The notes beneath the pieces are model-generated. The model was not told the DNA's origin and did no database searches. It saw nothing but the letters and a program-made list of their open reading frames with translations. DNA of 64,000 bases from Atkinsonella hypoxylon (taxonomy: Eukaryota > Ascomycota > Sordariomycetes > Hypocreales > Clavicipitaceae), in NCBI GenBank assembly GCA_000729835.1, contig JFHB01000008.1:310001-374000 (forward strand), in the 5' to 3' direction. Positions 46,230 through 59,115 of the stretch are shown here, in pieces (position 1 is the first letter of the stretch; the number at the start of each line of letters is the position of its first letter). Position numbers and translations under genes: made by a program.

Positions 46230-48368
46230 GACAAAAGTCTAAGCGTTACGGACAGCGATGCCTTGTGCCCGATGCTCGGTGGAAGGCAAGCGGGTGTCTC
46301 AACAGAGGGAGGGTAGCTCAAGCCAGGTAGCGGGCAATGGTCGGGAATATGACGAAAGACGAATGGTCTGGTGATGAGGAGGACCGGAACAGTCAGCAAA
46401 CAAAATATTCTCGCATAAATGCAAGCTTGATGCAACAAAGGTCAGAATCGGGATGGTGGCGGCGCAAAGAGGGGTGGGAGGACAACGGGGTAAGGTTGCC
46501 AGAGCAGGTTGACAAGACTGAAAAAAAAAAAAAAAAAAAGGGCGCGATACAAGCTCGAACGAGGGAATAAGGCAGCGAATGGGGAAACAGCGTGAGGAAA
46601 ACGACAAGGATTGAGCTGCAAGCTACCCTACCTCAGGTACGCGCTCACCACCAACAGTTAAGTGACGAAGAGGGTAAAGGGATCAGAGGGAAATGTGACA
46701 CAGGTGCAGCATGAGCCAGAACTCACTTGTTTTACAAGTACTGGGTACCTGCTTTTCGCTGCGTGAGGTTACGGGGACGATTGTTTTAGGCCTAGGTAAC
46801 TACCTAGTTACCTGGGCATTACATGGGCATTAAACCACTTACTGGAAACAAAAAGGGCCAACTCTGCCGGTGATCGATGATTGATGAGGACGTAATGAAT
46901 ACCTGGTGGTGTGCAGTACTTGTGTAGGTTGGTTGGTACCTTAGGTAATTAGGGAAGGTACCCAATCCGTGGTTCTATCGAGGTGAGATGCAAGTCGCCA
47001 AATCCGCTCGGCTTCGAGCCATTCAGACTGTGGCTGAGATTGGTCGAACGGTCACGGCGGGAGGGAAAAATTTTGTAGGACCTCGCAGGTGCAACGGAGA
47101 CAAAGAACAGGAGAGGTCCGGATTAGCAGCGTTGCTGAGGCAGGCTAGCCTATTCTATTTTTGACGGGCTCGGCTGGTCGCTGAAGCTTGTACTGAAATG
47201 TATCGGACAATTTACCAAAGGACAAGGTAAAATTCCCAGAAACCGGTCGAGAAAAGCTGGTGAGGCCTTGGATGTGGGTCACAATTTGTGCCTGATTTTG
47301 GCCTAGCACGCCTGGTGCTCTTTGAACACCATATAGAGTAGTCATCCAATATGTCATCACGTCAATCCGCCAAATATGCACAATATATATATCATTGTTA
47401 TTGTCATCATATATGGAATCAGCACTCGGAACGCAGTCCAAGAAAAGACTGCTAGAGGAAATAGCTTTTATCACTTTTACTGTGTCATGCACTCATAAAA
47501 CACCCCCTCCTGCTGCGTTAGTGCCTTTTTATTTATTTACTTATTTCTTTTTTCCACAGCTTTGCTTGCTCAGGCATGCGGAAAGACACAAGCCGTCCTG
47601 ACAGACTATTGAGCGCATTGTAGCATTCGCTCCTTCACAAACAATCCAGTGGACGTGGTCGGGTCGCCGGGTTGGGCTACTTTTACAGCGCTTCTTGCAT
47701 GCTGCAAACTCATATTTTAGCAGCATAGTCGTCCCTGAAGCACCAGCCTTGCGTCCGGGTTGTGACAACAGCTCGAGATTGCATCGTCGGTGATGCTTGG
47801 GGTCGGATTAAATTGACACCTGCGTTGGTTTCTACCTTTCAAGTTGTGGACATTATATGAGGATGGATGACTTCACGAAAGCTCAGTGCGGCTCGTACAA
47901 CTCACTCGTATGCAAGATATGACCATGGCCAAGGAAAAGCGGCCACTAACAGTTTTCAACGCATATAACAAGGCGCGCGAGGACACCAGGACACACGGAA
48001 CAGGATGGCATAAAATATAGTCCGAAATGATACCACTCCAAGAGCTTGTTTCACTGTGTACAATGGATAATAGAAGTTTGAACTTGCAGACCACATTGCA
48101 GGCTACCCTAGACAGATTCCATTATCTTGTACGCGGCTCCACCGATCCTCTGGGAAGGCATCCATGAACGTCAGATGCAAACCATCAGCGCAAGCTTAAC
48201 AGACCATCAATCGAGCTGCCAGGCCTGCCCGCGAATACCCACGATGTCCACGGAGCTTACAGCACGCGTCAAGTAGTAGATAGTCATAGCCCTCCGACAG
48301 TGCATTCAATCGTTTAATCTCCCTGTCGAAACCATTCTCGAGTTACTCCATTTCAACGACCACCAACC
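46230..48368. other. 2.1 kb intergenic between divergent genes
   Basis: Promoter sides of the three-RRM gene (-) and COQ9 (+). It holds an A run of about 20 near 46520-46538, TACCTAGG-type clusters at 46795-46816 and 46935-46965, and one copy of the 16-base word GTCGGATTAAATTGAC at 47802-47817. A minus frame at 47145-47492 has no recognisable family. Confidence 0.5.
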
Positions 48369-49182
48369 ATGGCAGCTCTTGGTCGGCTGGTGCCACGCAA
48401 CTTGGCCGCATGCACTCACTGTATATCAAGAAGGGCTTTTCACTCATACGAGCACCATTTCCCCAATCATTCATCTACCGCCGTGGAGAATGCTATTCTT
48501 TCTGCAGCCTATCGGCATGTTCCAAAGCAAGGGTTTTCCCATCGATCCTTAACCCAAGGTGCTCGCGACGCAGGCTACCTTGATATTAGCCCCAGTGTAC
48601 TATCAGACGGCGTCTTCAGTTTAATTCGATTCCATCTCGTCAGTCAACGTTCAAGCCTTGCGGGAAAATGTCAGATGATGTCCCGGAGCAGTGATAACCA
48701 CCCATCCGACGGGGGCGCCAACACCACGGTGGCTGATGTCATGTGGCAGAGGCTACTAGCAAACAAGGAGATAATCCATCAATGGCAAGAGGTAGGAATT
48801 AAGTGACGAGACCACCAACAAGACTGGAAGCTGACGGCATTTTACACAGGCACTGGCCATCATGGCACAGCCGAGATATGTTCCCTTCTCTCTCAAGGAA
48901 CTCGCTCTGCTCGCGGATGAAATATGGCATATTGCTGGCGAAAAGTCAGTTGACTTCTCTTGGTACACGAAACGAGCATCTCTGTCGATAATTTACTGCA
49001 CAAGCGAGCTATTCATGACCACTGATAAATCTCTGGGGTTTGTTGATACGCGTGACTTTTTGACCAGGAGATTGAATGAAGCGGCAACAGGAGGACGTCT
49101 TTTGATCGACATTGGCACGTGGAGCAGCTTTACAATGAATGCTGGCGTCAATGTGCTCAGAAGTAAAGGGGCGAGATTGTGA
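48369..49182 (+). CDS. COQ9: ubiquinone biosynthesis protein COQ9
   Basis: Two exons, 48369-48791 and 48850-49182, giving 251 residues. Coq9 is a TetR-fold lipid-binding protein of the matrix side of the inner membrane; it presents ubiquinone intermediates to Coq7. The N-terminus is an arginine-rich presequence (MAALGRLVPRNLAACTH). Then AVENAILSAAYRHVPKQGFSHRSLTQGARDAGYLDISPS forms the helix-turn-helix-like part (given here in outline), followed by the lipid-binding helices joined at the splice (IHQWQE|ALAIMAQP) with LALLADEIWHIAGEKSVDFSWYTKRA and LFMTTDKS and DTRDFLTRRL. It is tail to tail with SMC6, 260 bases apart. Confidence 0.94.
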
Positions 49183-49443
49183 ATTGAGGAAGAGAGAGGC
49201 ATCCATTGCATGCTGCATCGTGTATATTAACTGACTTCGCATACTACCCTTATTCTGACAATACTACATTTGAACGTCATTGACACTGTTAGTAAAGCAT
49301 TAATGAACCAGATCCAGCAATTGTATGGCCATAGTGCCTCAAATTTTACAAGTAACTCGAAACCAGTTTGACGCGAATGAATATGATCAGACAGCGTGAG
49401 TGATATCGGCTCATGGGCAGCCTTTGAAAACACACAATCCTTG

Positions 49444-52400
49444 CTATAGGGCTAATTGACGTTGGCGAGGATCCGTTAGCCTAAAAATTAGGAGTCAGTG
49501 TCGGTCACGGAATTCAATTAAGTGCCACAAACGTACCGGATGATTTTCACATCTTTATCGAGCCTAGCCCGCCCTTCTATCGCATTAGGGGTGATGAGAA
49601 TATACTGTCTCGAAACTGATCGACGGGCGGTGTCAACCTGTGTGGACTGATGTTAATAGCAATATTCTCCAAGCGCGGAGTTGACACGAGTTAGGAGATA
49701 CTGGAATCTTACAAGCATATTTGTACTGATGGCCCTGTTGACATTATCCATGAAGACGTCGAATTCGTCAAGGCATCTGATCGGCGAGCCAATTGCTTCC
49801 CAGACGGACAGAAGCATGCAAATAGAGGAGAATGACTTCTCGCCACCGGAAAGTGTCTTTGTGTTTCGGCCGGCGGAGCTTTTCTTCGTCTCGTCCGGTT
49901 CAATATGGATATCTACCCTTCTATTGCGATGATCAAGATCGATCTTGCCCCTGAAGCCTCGTTCGCTCAAGAGGTAATTAAACTGGATTCTAATACGAGC
50001 ACTTATTTGCCGCTGGAATTGTCGCCATAAGTTAAGTCGAGCCGCAATTGCGTGCTTCAGAGACTTGACCGTCTCGTTGACATCCTGAATCTGTCTTATG
50101 AAAGAGTCATATTTTAACCTGGCCTCCCCCGCACGCTGATATATCTGTTCTTCAGTTGCTCCCAGTCGGGCCTCGCGAAGCGCCAATTGCTCACGTATTT
50201 TCTCGTATTTTTTCTCTATGCTGCGATAGTCCTCCCCATCAGGGATGTAAACGCGGTCGGGGACTACTGCTTCAGCTTGTCGAATGAAGTCATTCACTTC
50301 CTCCAATTTGGCGTCACGCCTAGTCTGGGCTCGACTAAGTGCGGATCTCTCCAGGTCCACCCTCTCGAAAGCTTGATTTTTCTTGGCCAGAACGATTCGC
50401 CTCAAAGAATCATATTTATGGATTTTGGAGTCCGCTTTGTTGACACGACTTTGAAAATCCCGCGACTCGTCTCTCGCAGTCTCCAGCTCTTTCTTCGCTT
50501 GTTCAGCTTTGGCATTAAGTTCCCGCTTCAACAACTTCATATGGCCATACTGATTCCCCAAATGGGTTTCCGCTTCCCGTTTCGCGTCGAGCTCAGATCG
50601 TAAAGAATCTAGGCGCGCATCAGCACCTTCGAAGCTATCCAAAACTTCATCTATCTTTTCTATATCAGCACGCGTTCTGCGCAGATCATCTTCGAGACTT
50701 GCAATGAGCTTTTTGTGTGCTTCCAACTCGGACCTGGCTTCTTTAAGAGACTGTTCTGCTTGTGTCTCCTCCACAATTATATCTCTTAGCTCTAAGCGGA
50801 CATGTTTTAAGTGATCCTGTTGTAGAGCCAATTGCCCAGCCGCGTCCGATCGCATTCGCGGTCGTGTAGTAAACGGTACAATAGGGCTTGTTCCAATTGT
50901 GCCAGCTCGATTGGTTATCCGCAGGCCATGGCCACGTTTCCCTTTGCCGTCGTGGAAGCAAATGCAGGCAGCGACATTACGGGGCGGACCATTGTCGATC
51001 ATGATTTTTTCAGCTTCTATTCGGCTCTTTACGAGAATCACTTTCTCGATCTGATTGTTGATGACCAATTGTGACCGGACCAAGTCGTCGTCAAACTCCA
51101 AAATGCGCAAGACCGTATCATATTCTTCAGCTGGCTCTTGACTGCTAGTTTCAATTCGCCCGCCATAGGCGATATAGATGGGAGGAGGTCTTCTCAACCC
51201 GGACCGGCGAATGAGGCCCGAAAGGCGGGACTGATCCCTCTTACTCTTCACAACAAACGCATTCAGAGCTTCTCCAAGACTTTTCTCCAATATCCCGGAC
51301 CATTCAGGTTTTAAAAGTCTGATGTGCACACCGAGCGGTCCTATAGGTGCCCTATCGAATCCAGAATCGAGGGCAATATCCTTGACCAACTGTCGAATCT
51401 CCCGATCAAACCCATCATATACGGAGTCGCTGCGGTTTTCGAGTTCCCTCACTCCCTGCTCGATTTGAAAAACGTCTTTGCGCTTGCGTTCCTTTGCCTG
51501 CTGGTGCTCTTTGGCTAACAGCTCCAACTCCGCCACTTTGGACAGGAAAGTAGATTGCTGTGTTGTGCAATCTGCAATTTGACGTTCCAAATCAAGACAT
51601 CGAGCCTGGGCGCTCGTTTTTTCAGATTCCTTCTCATTTCTGGCAGAACCAGTGGCTTCGTTGAGCTTGCTCAATTCATCTTGGATTTTCGCTTCATATG
51701 CCTCGATATCGCTCTTCGCTGTTCGAAGCCGCGTGTACGCATCTCTTTCCTCGCGTTGCAAATCGGTCAAGTCTTTCTTCGCTAAGTTCCATTTGCCCTC
51801 CGCGGTCGCGATCGACTCCTCAACTGCTCTAAACTCATCATTTAGACCGTCCCTCGTGTTTTCTGCCTGATTCAACTTCTCCTGAGCATCGTCTAAGGCG
51901 CTGGACATCTCAGTGCATTTGCCTTCCAGCTCACGAATTTGTTGAACACGCGACTCGAGCTCTGCGTTCTCCTTCTCAAGGGCATGTTCCTGCTCTACGA
52001 CCTGTGACCAGACCAGTTGGTTACGGTAGTGTCGAGCTCTTTCTCGCAAGCTGCTATTCTTGTTGACCGTTTCCGCAAGCCTTTGTGCGTCCTCCATTTC
52101 TTTTCTGACACTTTCTATCTTTGCCTCTAGCTCCTCCTGCAGAATTAGTGTCTTATCAAGAGTATCTTGTGACATCTTGTAGTCGTTGTCGAGCTGCTCT
52201 AATTGCACTCCGGATACAAAGTATTTGTATTTTTGGGCTGGGGTGGCTGAGTTGAGAAACTGGCGAGCATTATCTTGCGATAATACCATTAACGGATTGC
52301 CCATTTGTAGGGCGTACCATTCAGAAATCTCATCTACTTCTTGTTTTCTGGTTGATATGATGCGACCCTGCTCATTCTTTATTTTAAACCCACTGCTGCC

Positions 52401-53126
52401 GGATTTGGAAAAATGTCGCTCCACAAGAATCGAGTTCCCATAGATATCGGGTTGATAAGCATCGGATCCGGCGTTTTTGATCTTCACAACCAGACTAGCC
52501 TGGTCTCGTCCTTCCTTTACAAACGACTTCAAGCTGCCACCTCTATTTGTGTCACTTGCTTTGCCTCCTAAACATAGTGTCAAGGCTGTGAGAACAGCAC
52601 TCTTTCCACTACCATTTTCTCCGACAATGAAGTTAATGAGTGGCCCAAGCTCGACGTGGAGTCTCTCGTGACACATAAAGTTGTAGCAAGTAATGCTTTC
52701 TATAATTCCGCCCTCGGCGGCCACGTTATCGCCAACGTTCACCGGCCGATATCTGAGTTTCTGAGTTGCCTCGAGGTCATCTTTATCTGTATTTTGCAGA
52801 TGCTTGAATCCAGCATCTCTCATTAACTCGTATTGTGTCTGAGGAGGTATATGTGTCTCGTCAGTTCTCTCATCGAGCTCTTCTTCAGAGCTTGATTCAG
52901 CATCATGCGTGACAGATCTGTCGCGAGTGTGGGCTGGCAAGTCATCGGTCGAAAGCCTTGGTCTTTTGTTCTGAAATTGCTGATTAATTCATGAACTTGG
53001 AGTGGTCTCAACGACACTTACTGCTCGGGCTTCCGCGACAGAGGGCGGACTTTCTTCTCGTTCAAGTGAAACATCCTCTTGATCTTCTGGGTCTGCAACT
53101 ATCCTCGTACGCTTAAATGGCGCCAT
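49444..53126 (-). CDS. SMC6: SMC6, Smc5/6 complex ATPase
   Basis: Four exons, 53126-53022, 52970-49713, 49637-49537 and 49480-49444, giving 1166 residues. With Smc5 and Nse proteins it forms a ring that entraps DNA during recombination repair and resolves joint molecules. The N-terminus (MAPFKRTRIVADPEDQED) is charged. Next the head with Walker A (FIVGENGSGKSAVLTALTLCLGGKA), two coiled-coil arms of about 300 residues each around the hinge (GPLGVHIRLLKP, RAGTIGTSPIVP), then the signature LSGGEKSFSSICML and Walker B PIRCLDEFDVFMDNVNR. The terminal exons give DTARRSVSRQYILITP and the 12-residue end RLTDPRQRQLAL. The last coding exon is only 37 bases including the stop. Confidence 0.96.
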
Positions 53127-54044
53127 TACACTAGAGAAGGGTTCTTGCAGGCCTGATGACTTTCTTCACATATTTGCTGGGTACTTGCAATTCCAGTGCT
53201 TTCCTCGCCTGGTGTAAGCATATGCTAGGCTTTTAGTGAAAATAGCTGTGCGCTTTGATTATCAGCTTGGTACGAGACGCGTCAAAACGCGGGCCATGCT
53301 GAAATGGAGTCCCCACACACAGTTGACCATTATGCTGCTGTAGGGGTCTAGGAAGTAGCTGCGGAGTATGCACCAACGCGGGGTCAATTTAATCCGACTT
53401 TCAACACTAACCTTGCCGACGGCCGCGAGGTTCGGATTAAATTGACCAGCCCTTGGCACCTACCAGGTACCTACCTAACACCGTGCACCAACCTGGATCT
53501 TGGTGACGTACTTCGTAACTACATACCTAGGTAGTCTATTATTAATTGCAAGAGAGCTAAATATTGTCTAGGTATCTATGGATGCGATTGTCTTTTTTAG
53601 TTCAGACCAGTTGACCTTAGAACCTGTGGCGGAGCCATGATTAGGTCGCGGTTTAAAAGGTCACTGGCAGTATCCGGGGTGGCGCGCTATAGTAGGTACC
53701 TTAGGTACCTAGGTACCCAGCCTGTAGAGAAGTGCCCACTCTAGCCTTTCACAATCTTCGCCTCCAACTCGCTGTAACGTTATAGTAGAGTAATGACATA
53801 CGTACGTATTGTCCAAACGCTCAGCTCATACTAGCATAATGCGCCCTTGTTTATATAAGGTTGCGGGCTAGGGATTTTGATGCAACCAGCCAACGACACT
53901 GAATATAACGCCTCGCCTCGCCTCGCCGTGGCCAGAGTATTTACCAGAATCAAAAGTCGAGGGAAGTCCCGATCTTCACGCAAGCTCGGTTTGCATTCCG
54001 GTCAGGCCTATTGCGGCGTCGCTGTAGGGTATTTCGCGTAGAAT
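53127..54044. promoter_or_regulatory. shared divergent promoter region, SMC6 / ECD, with inverted repeats
   Basis: About 920 bases between two divergent starts. It holds the inverted repeat at 53382-53447, TACCTAGG-type clusters near 53458-53540 and 53692-53720, and three CGCCT tandem units near 53905. No gene was seen. Confidence 0.5.
53382..53447. repeat. 16-bp perfect inverted repeat (GGTCAATTTAATCCGA)
   Basis: Arms at 53382-53397 and 53432-53447 are exact complements separated by 34 bases. A third copy of the same word is at 47802-47817. Such arms resemble the ends of a small transposable element or solo terminal repeats. Confidence 0.75.
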
Positions 54045-55968
54045 ATGGAGCACGAAAGGGTTTCTCAGTCCGAACTTGGACTTGGACGGGGCAACGTGGC
54101 AGAGAACTGTGTTGAGTACTATCTATTTATACTTGATCAAGAGTTAGATAGAGCGAGGCACATACAGTCACTCAACGCACTCCAAAAAGCTGCGAATCAA
54201 CTCTGTCAAAGTCTGACCAAGTCCTACATCTGGCACAAAGATGAGTTCTCCATTGACCTCAGGACAAGTCATGGTACGCCCGCATTGAAAGGAGATTTTC
54301 CACCTCCTCTGCATGAGCCAAAGGCTAATAAGTTTCGTTTCTTCTGCAATAGGCCTCATGTTCCTCTATGGATCAACGACTTACGGAGATGCCATTGAAG
54401 ATGAGTGGCTAATCGTCTATATGCTGCGGGAGTTAACCAAATCCTTCCCTAACCTATGGACCCGTGTAGCAGACACCGATGGTGAATTCCTGCTCATAGA
54501 AGCAGCAAACACGTTACCGAACTGGATTCATCCTGAAATAGACAAAAATAGAGTGTGGCTCCATGATTCAAAGCTGTACATCATTCCAACACCGGTGCGA
54601 GGCGAAGACGATATTGATGATAGCTCAAGGAAGATCGATCTGCGTGACGCGGTTGATTTTCTCAGACACACACCCAATGCCTTAGTTCATTCCCCGGAAG
54701 TGGAAACTGAAGCATTTTATCGAATTCAGAACTACCCGGACTATGTGGAGTCTTCTATACACTATTCCCTAGTTACAATTCCGAGAAAACTCGCATATGT
54801 TCTGCAAGTGTTACCCAGGTCCATCTCGATGGCGGTTGAGATGTTCTATCTCCGAGACGCGATCGCCATGCAACCCATTATTTCGGATTCTTGTCCACTT
54901 ATATTTCCTCCCGATGACTTGGTTACGACTAGTGTTCGGTTCAGTAAGGTGCTTTATGCTCAACTTATATCGCAGCGACTTGAGCAACCCCCTAGATGGC
55001 GGCATTTATTCCCACAGGTTTCACACAGCAACATTCGTTCTGAGAAGACTCATTCTTCAAGGCTTGAGACGGGTATGAAAATTACAATTGGATACGAAAT
55101 GCTTGCGAGAGTAGCGAACAAGAGCAAGTCTCGTATCGCTCGTGAGCTCGATACCTTGCTTCAGGACCTTAAGGAAAATGCGACCCACCCGTTGCCTACA
55201 GATGATGATATGAAGGCTTGGCCCAATTACAGACGCAATGATAACGATTGTTGGTTAGATATAGAATTTTCGGACTTGGAACGAGAGCTTGAAGGGCGGC
55301 ATTCCAGGCAATTTGACAAGCATCAATCTGGCCCCGGCAAGTCCCATTACCAAGTTGATTTGAGAAAAATTGTATCTCGTTTCGAATCATTTCTCAATGA
55401 CGAGAATGCAGGCGTGGATGGTATCAACTTCGACGCGCTGGATGTCGACGACGATAATGACGGTGATGGCGATGAAAATGCAGACATTTCTGAGGAACAC
55501 CACTTGTCTGAAGAGGAGACTGTCACGATGGATGAAGAAGCCTTTGCGCAGATCATGAGAGATGTCATGGGTCTTCGGCACGATGATGCAGAGACTACGA
55601 CGGATCATGGGGCGGAAGGTTCGGACAACCAGACCCTTTCGGGATTAGAAGAGAAACCGATTGAATCGGATGAGGTGCAAAACCTTGCGGCTCAGTTTGA
55701 AGCCGAGTTGGAACAACATGGAGCTCTGGGTCTAAAACCTAGTTTCAATGCGCACAGTAAACGCCTCGGTCAGTTGCGAACCGAAAATGGACAAAATCAG
55801 TCAGAAACAAGATCTCAACATGATTTTGACAACGAAACGGTAAATATAGACTATAACCTCGCTAAAAACATCCTAGAAAGCTTCAAAAGCCAAGCAGGAA
55901 TGGCCGGGCCAACAAGTAATATTTTAGGCATGATGGGACTCACTCTACCCCGAGATGAAGAGGATTGA
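54045..55968 (+). CDS. ECD/SGT1-family regulatory protein (ecdysoneless homolog)
   Basis: Two exons, 54045-54273 and 54353-55968, giving 614 residues. The family links splicing factor stability, transcription and cell-cycle control; fungal members have been called Sgt1 (unrelated to the Hsp90 co-chaperone). The N-terminal block is well conserved: NCVEYYLFILDQ, KSYIWHKDEFSIDL, and after the splice GLMFLYGSTTYGDAIEDEWL, IVYMLRELTKSFPNLWTRV, DTDGEFLLIEAANTLPNWI and IDKNRVWLHDSKLYIIP. The C-terminal third is acidic and disordered with a DVDDDNDGDGDENADI run and a later coiled segment. The gene is divergent from SMC6, and its stop is 37 bases from the decayed gene on the other strand. Confidence 0.9.
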
Positions 55969-56004
55969 CGACAAATGAGAATATATTGTTCACTTTATTG
56001 CTTC

Positions 56005-57120
56005 TCATTCGTTTAACATAGATATGTTTATGAACAAGCTCATCATTTTCTTGTCCGAACCTATACATGGGCAGATGCGTCCCTCAGTTGAGGCTAGGCC
56101 GATCTTCTTTGCTTCGCTGGCGGAAATTGGAGGTTGAGAAACGGACCGCCGAGATTTGTTCCAGAAATCGATGCTGTCAAGTTTTGTCAACGCTTGAATC
56201 AGCCTTTTCCGTGCCGCCAACTCTGAGTCGTCACTGTCAAGTTCCTCACGACAATACTCTGTAACTATTGTGACCAGTGCATGATAAGATTCAGACAAGA
56301 GTTGGCCCATCAAGGTTCGAGAAAAGTTTATCTCTAGATCTGCTAATGAATTTGAGGATTTAGGCTGACGAACGAGCTTTTTCCAAATGTCTGCGTTGCT
56401 ATTCGACTCAGTACTGAAATGAACATCGCCAACTACGCAGTCTTGTAAGCCAACAATCTTGAGGGCGATCCCTAAGGTCTCCTTATTCGAACATTCAGGT
56501 TTCATAATGTTGTCAGCGTTTTGTTTTCCTCATCGTCATCTCGGCACGGTACGTCAGCTTTGTCTCCTGCTTGAGACGGTGATCTCATATGTCGACTTCT
56601 CAGCGGAATGCGAGTGTTTTGTGTACCTTTTCTCGATAATCCCGCTTTCCCGCATGCTCGTGAACATTGAACGACGCAATGAGAGTATTGAATTCTTGGC
56701 CTGCATTTGATATAGCGAATTGGAGTATCATCACCTCGTCAAGCACATGCTTGAAACGATCAACATTGCGACTGATTCTCTCGTATTGACCTATGATGCT
56801 ACGATCCTCAGCATCTCAGAACTGACTCGAGTAGTGAGAGGAATGATTCGGACTAAGCAAGTATGCCTCATTGAGACGACAATCAGGTTTAAGTGTGGCT
56901 GATGCCGTACTGAAGGGCTGCAAAGTATCTATATGTAGATATGTCGTGTATCAGCATTCCCATCTGAAAGTTGACGAATTTCCGTTGCTGCTCCAATTAC
57001 CTTCCGGTGAGAGAAGACAACGCTCCCATGAATGCCGTCTCTCGATATACACGCGACTTCGTTGAGGGCAGTCAGGCGTCCTTGTCTAATGAAAGCTGGT
57101 AAAAGGTTTCTGAAAATCTC
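56005..57120 (-). pseudogene. probable decayed gene, unknown family
   Basis: Three coding-like segments join by good splice signals: 57120-57001 (EIFRNLLPAFIRQGRLTALN...), 56917-56627 (PFSTASATLK... RFKHVLDEVMILQF) and 56528-56005 (NIMKPECSNKETLG...). The first two meet in phase 0. The second carries an in-frame TGA at 56816-56818, and its donor at 56626 does not match the phase of the third segment, so at least two lesions would be needed. The third segment alone starts at an ATG at 56505 and gives 166 residues ending SMLNE. Further coding-like traces lie upstream to 58053, including one with a CDC..C motif like those of fungal ankyrin or STAND receptors. An intact gene with short atypical introns is the alternative. 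Confidence 0.45.
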
Positions 57121-59115
57121 CTAGCCCGCTGTTGCAAGGCCTTGTTCTCTTTCTGTTTTGAGATTGCCGCCTAAACCTCCAAGTTTTCATGGTGATTTAT
57201 GCACTGGCTAATGACCTGACAGCCACTGCAAAAAGGTAGCTTCAGCCTTGATGGAGAAGAAGTCCGAACGAATAAGCCGCCCCGAAGAAGAGGTTTTTAT
57301 CAATATGAAGACTCTCCGTCATCGTAGTTTGCGATGAAATGGACTTGCAACTTGTTGGTCAGAGCTGGCCGCTCCAAGTCCTTCCACATTGAGACAGCGT
57401 TCGTCTTCCAGGGCCAATGTTCCCAATATTACGCTCAAACCAGACGATGCAGTGCATCACAATTTCCAGTGGCTCGCATATGAACAAGATTCGAGGAGTG
57501 GCTCCCCTGATTATACAGTTGTGAGATGGTGGGCGGTCTGGCATGTGAGCCGTAAAGTTCCGATACTAGGCTTGAATCCCCCATAGAATAGTGAGGTCGG
57601 GTGGAAAGGAGCTAGGAGAAGATGTGTGACACTCTCCAATGAGATCCTCAAATCACTGCTACCATGAGATATCCCAGAGAAGGATTGTTAGGGAACTTTG
57701 TTGGATTGCATTGACAGGTTGAACGACAGAAATGATTATGAATGGACATGAATGGATATGACGGTAAGTGTCGTTGGTAGCCCATATTCTAACGCGTATC
57801 CGTCGCTCGAATAATCCCAACTGCCACACGATTACGCCTAATTGTGGTCAGAACCGCTCATGACTAGAGACGCAGAGGGGAGATTGACAAAGGCCTGCTT
57901 GAACATGTTTTGCACTAAACCAGCCCTGTGTCCAACCCGCTTGTAGTTTGCTAGACAGAAGTTACAATCGCAACTTGCCCGAATTGTCGAGCGAGAAAAG
58001 ATGAGCTGAGGCTCAGCAGACGGTGGCGGGAGATGACGAGTAACGATGACCAAGGCTAGCTAGTTAGAGGAATGTAAATGTTTGAACGAACTGAGGTCGG
58101 TAAATGCGTATTGACATGACCTCAGGCTTGACCCCAGTGTGGGATGCTGAGGTTGTCTATGTGATTCAAGAAGATGAGACATTAACAGGCTACCAGAGAC
58201 GCAGCCTGCTGATGCCCGTCATACTGCAAGCTTCAGGATCCTGTGCCATAAAGTTGGTGTATGTCAATTTTTTGAAGCTCTTGAGCATTGTTCGATGTCG
58301 GCTCGTGCGGTGTTCGCCTCAACAAGCCCAGGAACGAGGGCTTGTAATATCTGATTGCAATTTAAGGCGAGCTATCTTTGGCTTTGACCCAGTGGACTTC
58401 TATTTTATTTTGCTTTTTCGACACGGTCTTGCAGCATGGCGCATCTTAGGTGCCGTAATGGTTCAGTCAGCTCCACGTCCGCTGCATTACAGAGTTCCAG
58501 GTTAAGCAATACATTCTGCCCCCTCCAAACACGGAGATAATGGTATGCTGTCAGAGGATATCCCATATTTTGTAGAGCCGGTAGAGCCTAGGCGCGGCAA
58601 TGTCTTCAATGTTGTGACAAGGATCCAGCCATCGTTGTACTAGTCAAACATGGCTGAGTCTGGTCCGACTACGGAGTTTACAAATGGTGTAAGCGGTACC
58701 TAGTCCTTCTTCTGTAGGTTAATGATCCTTGAGGGACGTGGTCTTACATGATATATGTGTCATTCGTCAAGAAATGGCTGCATTAAGCGAGAGATCGGCT
58801 ATTAGGTTCCGCTGTCCGCACTTGGAATTGTGACAGACCACACAGCCGCAGAATCATCGTCATCAAAGACTGACTTTATGTACGTGGCTTCATAAAGTTA
58901 CCCAGATATATTGTGGCAGAGCGCCTCACGGTACCTTGTTTTGATCAGATAGACCCAAAATGGACGATTAGAGGTATGCTGCACGTAACCCGCGTGCCCG
59001 TTCGCCCAGACACTTAGTTCGAATTTTCTGTCACTAGCCTATCCTCAGACAATCTGGCCGACTTGGCAATTCAAGGCGTAGTTTTCATGCAGGGCCTTAA
59101 AATTTAAATATTTCA
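57121..59115. other. 2 kb of mostly degraded or non-coding DNA
   Basis: Contains fragments that look like former minus-strand exons (57240-57420 and 57838-58053) broken by stops. A plus-strand frame at 58104-58505 has no family. The right part is the 3' side of the TAN1 gene. Confidence 0.4.

Noticed and set aside
47145..47492. 115-codon minus-strand frame
   Set aside because: No family resemblance, low-complexity Asn/Asp stretch, no splice partner, and an intergenic setting.
58104..58505. 133-codon plus-strand frame
   Set aside because: Could be chance; no domain was recognised and it lies in a region of decayed sequence.
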